A stretch of 64,000 bases of DNA from Reticulitermes speratus (lineage: Eukaryota; Arthropoda; Insecta; Blattodea; Rhinotermitidae). How positions within the stretch are numbered: position 1 is the first letter of the stretch; every line of letters begins with the position of its first letter. This document shows, one piece after another, positions 37,912-48,394 of the stretch. The notes under the pieces were generated by a model, which ran no database searches, was not told the DNA's origin, and saw nothing but the letters and a program-made list of their open reading frames with translations. The translations under genes and the position numbers were made by a program. The stretch lies in NCBI GenBank assembly GCA_021186555.1, contig JAJKFL010000008.1, forward strand, positions 17,477,936-17,541,935, in the 5' to 3' direction.

Positions 37912-38425
37912 GTACGATAATGTAACATTGAAGCGTTTTCGAATAATCGTTGTTGTCGTGGAAAAGCAGTAAGTATTAAAAATTATGAGTGAGTATCTTT
38001 GTTCTTGCCTTATTTATCCTGCATGCAAAGCGCATGCACCATATTACATTATCATTTGTGGTCTGTCTGTCTATACCATATTTTTCCACATTGTGTCATA
38101 AACAGCACGATATTCGGAAAAAAAAATTGTTCAACACAAAATGTGTGTTTTGGTTTTCTCTACAACGTTTGTCTGAAATATTTCTCACACTAACGAGAAT
38201 TCAGCGAGATGTTATCATAAATATACATAAGTTTTCATGTAAAGTGCCCTTTATTCTTGTCAGATGTTAATGAAATTTGAATTTTCTCAACGCCCTTTAG
38301 AAAAGTATTTATGTATCAAATTTCATGAAAATCCTGCCAGTGGGAGCGGAGTTGCACCATTCGGACGGACGGACAGACAGACATGACGAAGCTAATAGTC
38401 GCTTTACGCAGTTCTGCGCCTAAAA
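37912..38425 (+). mobile_element. TIR element 'GCG', copy 2
   Basis: Left ATGTAACATTGAAGCGTTTT (diverged), interior GGAAAAGCAGTAAGTATTA and CATGTAAAGTGCCCTTTATT, right CTAATAGTCGCTTTACGCAG..GCGCCTAAAAA. Begins just after the 41-bp array. Confidence 0.7.
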
Positions 38426-39149
38426 ATATATCCGCGGAAGGAGTTTCCACCACCGCAGCTCGCACTAACATACGTGTATCAGTGTCAACACTATCAGTTT
38501 GTGTCACTGACTTACCAGTTCGAGCACCTTAACGGCCACTATCTTGTCACATGCCATGTCGTTTCGTTCCGTAACTTCAGGTGTACTTTGCCGTTTGTTC
38601 ACAATAAAAATCACAGAATTTCACATTCAAAAGGCCACCAGCTTCTTCATGATTTGCGTTTCAGTTCATGTAAGTGAATGTCTACTCTCAAATACATCGG
38701 TTCTTTCTTTCACGTGTGGAAGCAAACAAATTCACTGGACGTGACAAACAATGTTGTGTCTCTGTCGTGTCTGTATTGTGACTACACAATAATCACAACC
38801 GTCTCCCGGCACTTTCCCACCGGTAACACTCCACGCCCCACCCTCCGCAAGTACACACATGCTCACGTAATTGCTATGCCCTATTACTCAGTAGTTGACT
38901 GGAGACAAAATGACACCGTTTGTTTGCCTTGTGGTCCTTCTTTGAAGAGTGTACAAACTGCGCCTTTTTAGAAGCTCATTGCTCTTTAGTTAGTCAAGAA
39001 ACATCTAATTTTATGGAAAGCGTGGGGTCATTACCGCGCTGAAACCATACCACTTTTAATCCGTATACTTAGCCATAAGAATCCAAAAACAAAATTTACA
39101 CCTTGTTTCTTTAAATTCCATTTTAATATTATCATCCGGTTTCTCACCA

Positions 39150-39265
39150 CAAAGGTACGGTTTTAATCCCCGTGTAGTCTGTGTGGAATTTGTGGTTGAC
39201 AGTGGAAGAGGGAAGGGAATTTCTCCGAGCACTTTCGATTTCCTGTGCCAGTTTTAATTCCACAA
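39150..39265 (+). mobile_element. SINE family B fragment
   Basis: Body GTGTGGAATTTGTGGTTGAC and CCGAGCACTTTCGATTTCCT, matching 45680-45760. Confidence 0.6.
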
Positions 39266-39328
39266 ATCATCCACAAGCTTCTGTAACCTAGGGCTGTTAC
39301 AGTAGGCACATTTGAGGAAGCAGTAACA

Positions 39329-39330
<2 letters not shown>

Positions 39331-39360
<30 letters not shown>
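39331..39360 (+). repeat. (TTA)n microsatellite
   Basis: About ten ATT units immediately left of the 50-bp array. Confidence 0.85.
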
Positions 39361-39361
<1 letters not shown>

Positions 39362-39410
39362 CTCATGATTATTATTTTCTTTACTTTATTTTATGTCTCT
39401 TCACGTCTTT

Positions 39411-39760
39411 CATTCAGATGTACAGGATCACTTTGTCCACGTATTGTATGCTTTAATATTCATTCAGATGTACAGGATCACTTTGTCCACGTATTGTATG
39501 CTTTAATATTCATTCAGATGTACAGGATCACTTTGTCCACGTATTGTATGCTTTAATATTCATTCAGATGTACAGGATCACTTTGTCCACGTATTGTATG
39601 CTTTAATATTCATTCAGATGTACAGGATCACTTTGTCCACGTATTGTATGCTTTAATATTCATTCAGATGTACAGGATCACTTTGTCCACGTATTGTATG
39701 CTTTAATATTCATTCAGATGTACAGGATTACTTTGTCCACGTATTGTATGCTTTAATATC
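39411..39760 (+). repeat. 50-bp tandem array, 7 copies
   Basis: Unit starts CATTCAGATGTACAGGATCA and ends GTATGCTTTAATATT. Starts every 50 bp from 39411 to 39711. The first six units look identical. The seventh has one change (GGATTACTT) and ends ATATC. No spacer-repeat alternation, so not a CRISPR. Small satellite or recent slippage. Confidence 0.95.
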
Positions 39761-40230
39761 CCTTTAGCCTTAATTTCTTACATTTACGTGTTATACTCAA
39801 TTGTTTTGCTAGATTTCAGTTTCAGTAATATTATTTGAAATAAGTAATTTTCTTCCTGGTGTTTCGTTGGTTTCTTCTGTTCTTACATTATCGAATAAAG
39901 TCATAGAAACTTCGTTCCTCTTACTTCATACCTTTCATAGTCCTTTGTTAAATAATCTAACCTCAGTACAGTATTTAAAAGCGTTTGCTTACCTTACTCT
40001 AATCATTATCTCTACTAACATTTTTGCCACATTCGTCATAATAATTCCATTTAATTTCGTTTTAAGTTCGTACTTTTATTTCTGTATCCCTTCTGTCCTC
40101 ATATATAAAATATCCTCCTCAAGACTGCAGTCTTCTTGGATGTTCTAATTAAATTTTAATCAACCTGTTTGATAAGTTTTTTAGTTCATCTTAGGTGTAG
40201 AGGGTGATTGTTGCACTTCATCACAATCAA

Positions 40231-40409
40231 TGACACACACACACCACACACACATACTCGGTAGGACTTCCTGGACGAGGGATCAGCCTGTCGCAGAAAC
40301 TTCTACTTGCACAACACACAACATTCACAAGCGAAAACATTCATGTCCCCGGCGGGATTCGAACCCGCAATTCCAGCAAGCAAACGGCCGCAGACCCACC
40401 AGGATCGGC
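40231..40409 (-). mobile_element. SINE family C
   Basis: Minus-strand tRNA-like head with box B (GGCGGGATTCGAACCCGC read on plus), body ATACTCGGTAGGACTTCCTG and GGGATCAGCCTGTCGCAG. It ends at an (AC)n run at the left. Confidence 0.75.
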
Positions 40410-40781
40410 TTTGATAATGTTATTGCCCATTATAATTTTTCGCTTAGGTTGAAATCTTGTGGGATGTTACGTCGTAAAGACCGAAAGACGTTTCGAAGTA
40501 CCTTCATGTTCAGGTTACAGCATTGCCAGTGGACAGCGGGTTGTTTGACCCTGACGGTGGATGTAAAACGATCCTTTGACCCGTCGGTGTTTACCAGTCG
40601 ACACAACGTAACACATCCGAAGCAACGCCACAGTAAGAACCTGAGATCTCAGATAATTTTTACTCTTTTAATGTTATTGCCTCAAATACCCGAGGAATTA
40701 TTTTTGAAAGTAGAAATTTTCATTTCGTATATTTAATATGTGTACCATATGCGATTTCAGGCTTCCGCCTCGGTGTAAATG

Positions 40782-40979
40782 AGATCTTCGCTCTTCTGGG
40801 TTGTTACGCAGCGTAGATTGGTAGTTACCTACGTTTTGTGAGAACATATCAGTCCCATCTTTAAAGGTCAAGGGTCATGGACTGCATGATCCTTGAAGAT
40901 GGGACTGATAGGTTGTCGCAAAACGTAGGTAACTAACTACCAATATATGCTGTGTAACATCCCAGAAGAGCGAAAATCT
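40782..40979. mobile_element. Foldback element, family F-2 (198 bp)
   Basis: Arms 40782-40868 and 40893-40979 are inverted: AGATCTTCGCTCTTCTGGG against CCCAGAAGAGCGAAAATCT, GGTAGTTACCTACGTTTTG against CAAAACGTAGGTAACTAACT, CAGTCCCATCTTTAAAGGTC against ATCCTTGAAGATGGGACTG. No coding capacity. Confidence 0.85.
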
Positions 40980-41377
40980 AATTTGTACCATAGGTACTGT
41001 CATTCGTGCTGTGATTCACCCTCACTAGCGGTACATGGCCGTCTGCACGCAGAATCATAGTAGTTGTTTCTCTGGTTAAAAGAGTGTACGATCCTACAGC
41101 TTAGCCAAATCCACTTCGGTTACAATCGGTCATGGCTACTGGTTTCTTGCTGCTGTAGTTGACTCAGGTTTCTCTATTTAGGACGTCGGTTTTTCTAGAC
41201 AGTTTCAATGTCATTCTTTCCCCTCTTTCAGGTTTTATAGTAGTATTGCGTGAACCCTCTTCCATTATCTTACACGCGCATTTTCCCATCAAGAACCTCG
41301 CAGTTTACTCACGCTAAAACATAAAGTTCTAACTCAGGCATGGACAACAGAACCAGACAGACATAAGTTTGATTTGT

Positions 41378-41917
41378 TTTTAGGCGCGTTCGCAAAATTT
41401 CGAAAAATGACTGTTAGTTTCATCATGTCTGTCTGTCTGTCTGTCCGTCCGTTCGTCTGCATGGAACAACTCGGCTTACACTGGACGGATTTTCATAAAA
41501 TTTGATATCTAAGTATTTTTCGAAAATCTGTCGAGAGAATTCAACTTTCGTAAAAACCTGAGAAGAATAACGGGTACTTTACATGAAGACCTATGTACAT
41601 TTATCATATCTCGCTGAAATATTCTTAGAATAAGAAATGTTTCAAAAAAAATGTTCAGAGAAAATCAAAACACACATTTTATCTTCAAAATTTTTTTTTC
41701 CGAAAATCATGCCGTTTATGAGATAATGTGGAAAAATATGGTCGAGCCAGACAGGCCACAGATGGCAATATAATACGGCGCATGCGCTTTGCATGCTTAA
41801 TAACTAAGGCTACAGACACACCCTCAGAATATGTAATACTTATTGCTTTTCTACGGCAATAATGCTTACGCGAACGCAAATCGGTGTTACGTTTATACTT
41901 ACATTGCCTGTCTTGTT
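41378..41917 (-). mobile_element. TIR element 'GCG', copy 3 (540 bp)
   Basis: Best right end: TTTTTAGGCGCGTTCGCAAA (41378 on). Microsatellite-like CTGTCTGTCTGTCCGTCC, CGGGTACTTTACATGAAGAC, ATAGTATTGCC-type left end reversed (ACATTGCCTGTCTTGTT at 41901-41917). Confidence 0.75.
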
Positions 41918-41959
41918 AAACTAAGCCGACACTAAATGATATTTTAAACCTCTGGGAGC

Positions 41960-42004
41960 ATTTATATGTATATATATATGTATATATATGTATATATATA
42001 TATG
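41960..42004 (+). repeat. (TATATG/TA)n microsatellite
   Basis: AT-rich simple repeat TATATATATGTATATATATG. Confidence 0.8.
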
Positions 42005-42069
42005 CGTGTCATTCATGACGTAGGACAAATGAAGACTTCTCCCCGTGTCTAAACCCCACGAAATACAAG

Positions 42070-42160
42070 TGTTATGTTTGAGGCGGTTAGTCTGCGACCT
42101 GTCATCGGTTTATCCCAATTCAGTCCATGTGGGATTTATGGTGAACAAAGTGTAACTAAC
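42070..42160 (+). mobile_element. SINE family B fragment
   Basis: GAGGCGGTTAGTCTGCGACC and GTCCATGTGGGATTTATGGT match the head-body junction of 45615-45898. Confidence 0.6.
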
Positions 42161-42277
42161 ATATTTTACATTTTTTGTTTCTATTAAATTAAAAATAAAT
42201 CTCTGCTGCTATTTGATTCACATCGTGGTGACCAATCAGCAGTCATATGGGCATGTTATATAAAAATGTGAATAAAG

Positions 42278-42570
42278 CTGGCACTTATGGGGGACTGGAG
42301 AGATGCATACAGGGTTTTGATGGGGAAACCGGACGTAAAGAGACCACTTGGAAGATCTAGGCGTAGATCTGAGGATAATATTAAAATATATTTTCACAAA
42401 GTGGGATTGGGACGCATGGACTGGACTGATCTGGCTCAGGATACGGACAGGTGGCGGGCGCTTGTGAATGCGGTAATAAAACTTCCATAAAATGCAGGGA
42501 ATTAGCTGAGGACCTGTTATTTTCCCAGGAAGGACCCTGCTCCACGGAGTCAGTCAATTAATTAGTTAGT
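42278..42570 (+). mobile_element. RTE-type LINE 3' end
   Basis: Reads [20 protein letters not shown], then [28 protein letters not shown] and stop at 42488-42490. This is the conserved C-terminus of an insect RTE-like reverse transcriptase. The 3' UTR runs to an AGTTAGT tail. 5' truncated, and the 65-codon frame is still open. Confidence 0.82.
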
Positions 42571-42610
42571 CTTTTAACATTTGTGACCATTTTTGTCACT
42601 CTATTTTTTT

Positions 42611-42870
42611 ATTTCAATGGCTCAACAGCCCCTTGGGGGCCTAGGCCGCCTCATTGTTCGAGGCTTCACGATCACACTTTTTAGACACACCACACTCGGT
42701 AGGACTCCTCTGGACGAGTGATCAGCCCGTCGCAGAGATCTCTACCTGACAACACATAACACTCACAAGCGACAGACATCCATGCCTTAGGCGGGATTCG
42801 AACCCACAATCCCAGTAAGCGAGCAGCCGCAGACCCACGCCTTAGACCGCACGGCCACTGGAATCGGCAC
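42611..42870 (-). mobile_element. SINE family C, near full length
   Basis: On the minus strand the head reads GTGCCGATTCCAGTGGCCGT, then box B TGTGGGTTCGAATCCCGCC. The body has CGGGCTGATCACTCGTCC. The 3' end is AGGCCCCCAAGGGGCTGTTG. Confidence 0.82.
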
Positions 42871-43539
42871 TTTGTCACTCTATGTTATTAATTATTTTGA
42901 ATAAGTTTTAACAAATTTGAACTCATTTGTGAGAATTTAACGGTTTTAATCGAGGACTAACCTCCCGTCGCCAGGGACAAAACTACGCACGTTCCGGCTC
43001 CTATTACTCTAATAGAACAGAAGATTAAGAAGAAGAACTAAGAGAAGATTTCAAAATTTGACCAAAACTTATTTAAAGCAAAATGCTACTAATTCAGGCA
43101 GAAACACCAGATCAGCCGAAAGGATTTACAAGTGGTTTATATACCACTTTTCAATTTCGCGCGGCATAATACGTGTTCGCCGGTCATTATCACTCGTGTT
43201 TCTCATTTCCAGCGCTCGTCCTTGTAGCTTGGACAAGTAGCAACTTATGACAGCAAAGTCTTTAAAAGAAATGACTACTTGTGTAGTAATTCAAATGCCA
43301 GTTCTCGTTAGCATAATGAAGAAGAATCGAGACACTCTACTGAAAGCGCTTTGTTCTTTGGTTTCTGAGAGAAAGATGTAAGAATGGTGAGTTCTGTACT
43401 TTTTGGTACGTTAAATAATCTGACCTATAAGGCAAGAAACAACTTGGGGTTTGAAATATGTCAGGGCAGATTTCTTGACACGTACTGGCACCATAAATCT
43501 TTCTTTTCTCCCTACGACAGACAGACAAGCTCTACAGAT

Positions 43540-43726
43540 CACCCAATCACCCAGTCGCCCAATTACCCACTCTGCTGTTCAGTGGGGGCCGCGGGCGCTT
43601 TCATGGGGGTGAATTGTTCAGGGCGTGACTTGACCACTCACTTCCAACTAGTGCCAAGGTTAAGATGAGTGGAGCTGTATCTCCACTCCCTCACATGCCT
43701 TCATGGCGTGCACAGGGATAGCTTTG
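43540..43726 (+). mobile_element. SINE family A, 3' half
   Basis: GGGCGTGACTTGACCACTCA, GGTTAAGATGAGTGGAGCTG, CCTTCATGGCGTGCACAGGG. The head is missing or too diverged. Confidence 0.65.
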
Positions 43727-44261
43727 TTTTTCTTACACTTTCCTTTGTTTATTTACGTCTGCGACCTTTCAGGTTCTCACAGCGGTGTTGTTGGAAGATT
43801 CCACTAATCTGGGATACGAAACCATGCAGATTTGTATATAGCTACCAGAGTTTTGGATGAGTTTTCTGCCTCCATTTTCAAGACACCCCTACACCCCAAA
43901 GATGGAGGCAACAAGCTCCTCCCACTTGCAGATACCTTTGCGCCAATATACACGGCGTCGTTTACCGGAATACTGGAATCTTCTGCAAGTCTCTGTATAT
44001 CATCAAACCTTGATTTTGTCACGTTATATCAGGCACGTAAGTAGGAACGTCATAACGTGTCGGCCTACTCGTAGCCAAATATGATTAGGATTATAAAATT
44101 ATTAGACTGGGTTTGACGGGATGTATAGCATGCAAGGGAGAGAAAATAAATTCGTGAAGAAGGTTGGTTGGAAAATATAAATTAAACCCCTACTTGAAAG
44201 GCAGCCATAGATAGGAGGATAATAATAAAGTGGATATCAGGGAAGTAGTTTCAAAAAGTGT

Positions 44262-44405
44262 AGGTGGGAGTTATCTGGCTCTGGACACGGAACAGTGGCG
44301 GTCTCTTGTGAACACTAATATATTTTATAATTCCATAAAATGTAGATAATTTCTTGATTATTCGAGAGTTTTCTAGCTTCTCAAGCAGGGCACTGTTCAT
44401 GGCAT
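44262..44405 (+). mobile_element. RTE-type LINE 3' fragment, decayed
   Basis: GACACGGAACAGTGGCGGTC..TTGTGAACACTAAT and AGCTTCTCAAGCAGGGCACT correspond to the 3' end of 42278-42570. Confidence 0.6.
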
Positions 44406-44470
44406 TACTTAGATATTTGGTAGGAGTCCGTGGACGAGCGATCAGTTTGTCGCAGTGCCTCCATCAGTAC
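44405..44470 (-). mobile_element. SINE family C fragment
   Basis: TTGGTAGGAGTCCGTGGACG and CGATCAGTTTGTCGCAG match the body of 42611-42870. Confidence 0.5.
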
Positions 44471-44500
44471 AGGGCAACAGACACACACAGAGAGAAAACA

Positions 44501-45030
44501 AGGCAGGCAATGTAAGTATAACGTAATATTGAGGCCCGTTCGCCTAACAATTGTTGCCGTGGAAAAGCAATAAATGTTACATATGCTGAGTGTATGTCTG
44601 TAGGCTTGGTTATCCGGCATGTAAAGCGCATGCGTTGTATTATATTTTTATCTGTGGTTTGTCTGGGTCTACTATATTTGTCCACATTATCTAAAAAAAA
44701 GGGCGCTTTTTTCGGAAAAAAAACGTTATTGAATATAAAATGTGTGTTTTGATTTTCTCTACAACTTTTGTCTGAAACATTTCTCGTTCTAAGAGGAATC
44801 CAGCGAGATAATATCATAAATATACGTAGGACTTCATGTAAAGTACTCGTTATTCTTGTCATATTTTAAAGAAACTTTAATTTTCTCTACATATTTTCGA
44901 AAAATACTCAAATGTCAAATTTCATGAAACTTCGTCCAGTGGGAGCCGAGTTGTTCCATGCGGACGGACAGACAGACAGACATGATGAGGCTAATAGTCG
45001 CTTTTCGCAATTTTGCGAACGCGCCTAAAA
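44501..45030 (+). mobile_element. TIR element 'GCG', copy 4 (530 bp)
   Basis: Left AGGCAGGCAATGTAAGTATA and GAGGCCCGTTCGCC. Right TTTTGCGAACGCGCCTAAAA. Interior GACGGACAGACAGACAGACA. Nearly full length and end to end alignable with copies 1, 3 and 5. Confidence 0.78.
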
Positions 45031-45614
45031 CAATTATTTCCATAACAAAGAGAAAGCCTCAAAGCCCACTTTCCTAATATATAAATTTCAGCGCAATTTG
45101 AATTATTATTTGCGTCGTTTTGTAAAGAACTTGTTACTAAGCACACACATTATCTATAAGCTAAGTTAAATTTTTCTGATGTAGCCTCAGTATTTCAACC
45201 TCGCATTACTTGCAACTAATAACTTACAAAATCATTTGATATATAATGTGTAGGTATGTTTATTATATGTGCATGTACCATCTTGTACTACCCGGCTGAA
45301 ATATTTTATTTGTTATCGCCATCACACGAAACGTTAAAGCAAATTTGCGTATGGTTGTCATAATTTAAAGTGGCACTGAACCTTACCTTAGTATATGCTT
45401 CAAATTCCTCGAAAATATATAACTATATATACAACTATATACAGTTTTCATTACCCCAAATTAAATAATGGTCGGAGTTGCGGTACAATACTAGACAAGT
45501 ATTTCGGAGGTTTCCGGTTCCATTCTCGGCCCGGGCACCAACTATCCTCACCCATGCTTTCTGTGGGTTTCCTGAGCCTGCCAACAAATTTCCGGAATAG
45601 TAGCTAGATGAAAT

Positions 45615-45898
45615 GGCCGTGCCATGGCTCAGGCGGTTAGTCGCCGGCCTCTCACCGCGGAGGCCCGGGTTCGGTCCCTGTTCGGTCCATGTGGGATTTG
45701 TGGTGGACAAAGTGACACTGGGACAGGTTTTTCCCCGAGTACTTCGATTTCCCCTGTCAATTTAATTCCACCGGTGCTCCATTAAAATGGAAAAGCAGAA
45801 AAAACTTCATCATCTTCATCACAGGGTTGCACAATAAGCCTTCAAAGCTGCGGTGCATCCATAGCATCTGCTGCGGGGCCCTTCAATGAAAAAAAAAC
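45615..45898 (+). mobile_element. SINE family B, near full length
   Basis: The tRNA-like head GCCGTGCCATGGCTCAGGCG (box A TGGCTCAGGCGG) is followed by CCCGGGTTCGGTCCC (box B), then GTGGACAAAGTGACACTGGG and a short A-rich end. Reference copy for the family here. Confidence 0.82.
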
Positions 45899-46136
45899 TA
45901 GATGAAGCCGCTACCGTTTCATTTCACATATTTCCCAATTCATCCTTCACCAGTCATGTAGTTGTCGACGCTATACAGTGTGATATACTGACAACCTAGT
46001 AAATTAAACCACATAAATTACACGTCTCTACCATATTTCAGTTTTTCCTATCCGCCATGTTGTTAGACACGACGGAGGTGTGGCCTCAAATGACGTAACT
46101 TTAATACAAAAATGTAAAGTAACTCTATCAATGTCT

Positions 46137-46407
46137 ACGCCATGAAGACATATAGGTAGAGTAGAAGCATAGCTCAATTCATTCTTAACCTCCTTACTAG
46201 ATGGAGGTGAAAGGTCAACTTCACGCCTCAGCCGCTTTACCCCCTAGATATAACTACGATACACGTTCAATAGGAGGATGGATCAGCCCCATAGCCGGTC
46301 TGGACCTTCTGGAGAAGAGAAATATCTATTGCTCCTGCCGAGTTTCAAACCCCGAATGGTCTGGCCCGTATCCTAGTCACTGTACCGACTGCGCTCTCCC
46401 GGTTCCC
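46137..46407 (-). mobile_element. SINE family A
   Basis: GCCATGAAGACATATAGGTA, TTCTTAACCTCCTTACTAGA, AACTTCACGCCTCAGCCGC, GAGTTTCAAACCCCG (box B complement). Confidence 0.75.
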
Positions 46408-46493
46408 ACCTTCATACCAAGCTCGATGAAATTGTTTGGTTCAGAACTGTAAAGGGGAAAATGACAACAGCCACTTTGGCCATCTCATAAACT

Positions 46494-46622
46494 GAGGTCT
46501 TGGCACGATGCCAGCGTAGTGAATATTGGATTTGTGATCGACAAAGTGGCACTGGAACAGGATTTGCCCGATTACTTCCGTTTTTCTGCCGGTATCATTA
46601 AACAAATGCTCATTAGTCATAT
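46494..46622 (+). mobile_element. SINE family B fragment
   Basis: GGATTTGTGATCGACAAAGT, GGCACTGGAACAGGATTTGC. Confidence 0.55.
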
Positions 46623-46681
46623 TTCATTCTTTCACCAGAAACGCTATAATAGCATATTTAAATGAAACACTAATAAAAAAA

Positions 46682-47157
46682 GACAGGCAATGTACGTATA
46701 ACGTAACATGGAGACGCTTTCGCGTAACCATTGTTGCCGTTGAAAACAATAATTATTACACATTCTGAGTGTGTGTCTCTATTATTTCCTTAGTTCTCCG
46801 GCACGCACAGTGCATACGTCGTATTATTTCTCCCATATTTTTCCACATTATCTCATAAACGGCACGATTTTTGAGAAGAAAAAAGTTATTTAACGTAAAT
46901 GTGTTCTGATATTCTCTATAACTTTTGATTAAAACATTTCTCATTCTAAGAGGAATTTAGCGAGATGATAGGTCTTCATGTACAGTACCCGTTATTCTCG
47001 TCACGTTTTAATGAAACTTTAATTTCCTCGACAGATTTTCGAAAAATCCTCAAGTATCAAATTTCATGCAAATTCGTCCAGTAGTTCCATGCGTACAGAC
47101 AGACAGACATGACGAAGCTAAGAGTCGCTTTTCGCAATTTCGCGAAAGCGCCTAAAA
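46682..47157 (+). mobile_element. TIR element 'GCG', copy 5
   Basis: Left GACAGGCAATGTACGTATAA, right GCAATTTCGCGAAAGCGCCT AAAA. It has lost about 50 bp relative to copy 4 by small deletions. Confidence 0.75.
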
Positions 47158-47878
47158 CTGATTGTAGAGGCAGCAAGCTGTTCCAACTGTAGCTAGGCAG
47201 CGTCAAGTGACAGAAGACTGCAATGTTTATCGACACCGCTTTGCGAATCTCAAATCTCGCGCAGTAAGTTACGTCACTTTGTTAGTTTGTCACCAAATTA
47301 TATTTCCTTTAATTTTCCGTCAAGTTTGGCAGTGAAGGAATTTTGTCTTTTTACGCTGCACTTGGATATAAATCTGTCGGATTTACCGCGTAAGAAGAAA
47401 CAAACATGGTCTTAGCAGAGGAGATTAGTTAAAAGATAACAAAGTAAATTTATATTTGTGACAATACTTCGCTTGACGGTTACTGATTGTGCACGCTAGG
47501 TAACGAGCCAATAATGCTGTTTCTTTCGTTCAACATGTTATTCTGCATTAAAGGTTTTCTTGTTTGACTTACAACAATGCTTGCCATACAAGCATCAAGT
47601 TTCAGCAATTAAACCATTGTAAGGCAATCCATTTGCTGTTTCTGAGCTTGGGGAAAAAACGTCTGCAAGCAGACACCAGACAGAATCAAACATAGTTAAT
47701 CGAAGTTTATACTCGCGGATACATCAGTTGTCGTCTGTTCGTGGTGGTGAGTGGTCTAAATCAGAAGTCTGTTGCTGTTAGACGTTAATTCGCATTTCAA
47801 GAATACTCCTTTCATAATACTTCAGTTACCAAAGTTTATAAATACTGTAATTCTTAAGGTCAGGATCAAGAGGTGTAA
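47158..47878 (+). promoter_or_regulatory. 5' flank and probable 5' UTR of the A1CF/RBM46/47-like gene
   Basis: Unique-looking sequence without recognised repeats. It ends GGTCAGGATCAAGAGGTGTAAATG, with a purine (A) at -3 of the start. No clear TATA box. Promoter position not determinable. Confidence 0.35.
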
Positions 47879-48394
47879 ATGGCGTCTTCAGTTGAAAGTT
47901 TGAATGCAGGAGGTCAATCAGCGTCAGCATCTACAGAGGACGACGGCTACACCATGGATAGCGCCTGTGTAAAGAAACTTACATTGAATCTCCTTGAATT
48001 AGTGGGGAGAACAGGATATCAGCTGGTACAAGTTAATGGGCAGCGTCGATATGGGGGGCCACCACCTAACTGGGAAGGACCGCCACCACCTAAAGGAAGT
48101 GAAATATTCGTAGGGAAAATCCCGCGTAATTGTTTTGAAGATGAACTTGTTCCGGTATTTGAAACGGTTGGTAAGATCTATGAATTGCGACTGATGATGG
48201 ACTTCAGCGGGTCTAACCGCGGATTTGGCTTTGTGATGTACTCATCACCGGGAATTGCGGACCTTGCTGTTGAGAAACTGAATAATTATCAGATCAGAGC
48301 AGGTCGAAGAATTGGAGTCGTAAAATCCCTTAACAACTGCAAGCTTTTCATCTGGGGCATTCCTTCTGATGAAAGTGAACAAGACATCAAATCT
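47879..48394 (+). CDS. A1CF/RBM46/47-like exon 1
   Basis: 172 codons from ATG 47879 to donor GTGAGT at 48395. Contains the N-terminal region, all of RRM1 and the first strand of RRM2. Read-through past the donor hits a stop at 48430. Confidence 0.88.

Larger units (their letters stand above)
31850..47878. other. Gene-free, repeat-dense intergenic block
   Basis: Between the divergent membrane-protein and RNA-binding genes no host exon could be supported. Open frames at 34678-35082 and 36630-36965 have no recognisable motif. Named repeats are listed separately. The rest is unassigned, more GC-rich and CpG-containing than the left half of the window. Confidence 0.55.

Noticed and set aside
39411..39760. 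Evenly spaced repeats as a possible CRISPR array
   Set aside because: The whole 50-bp unit repeats with no variable spacers, and the genome is an insect's.
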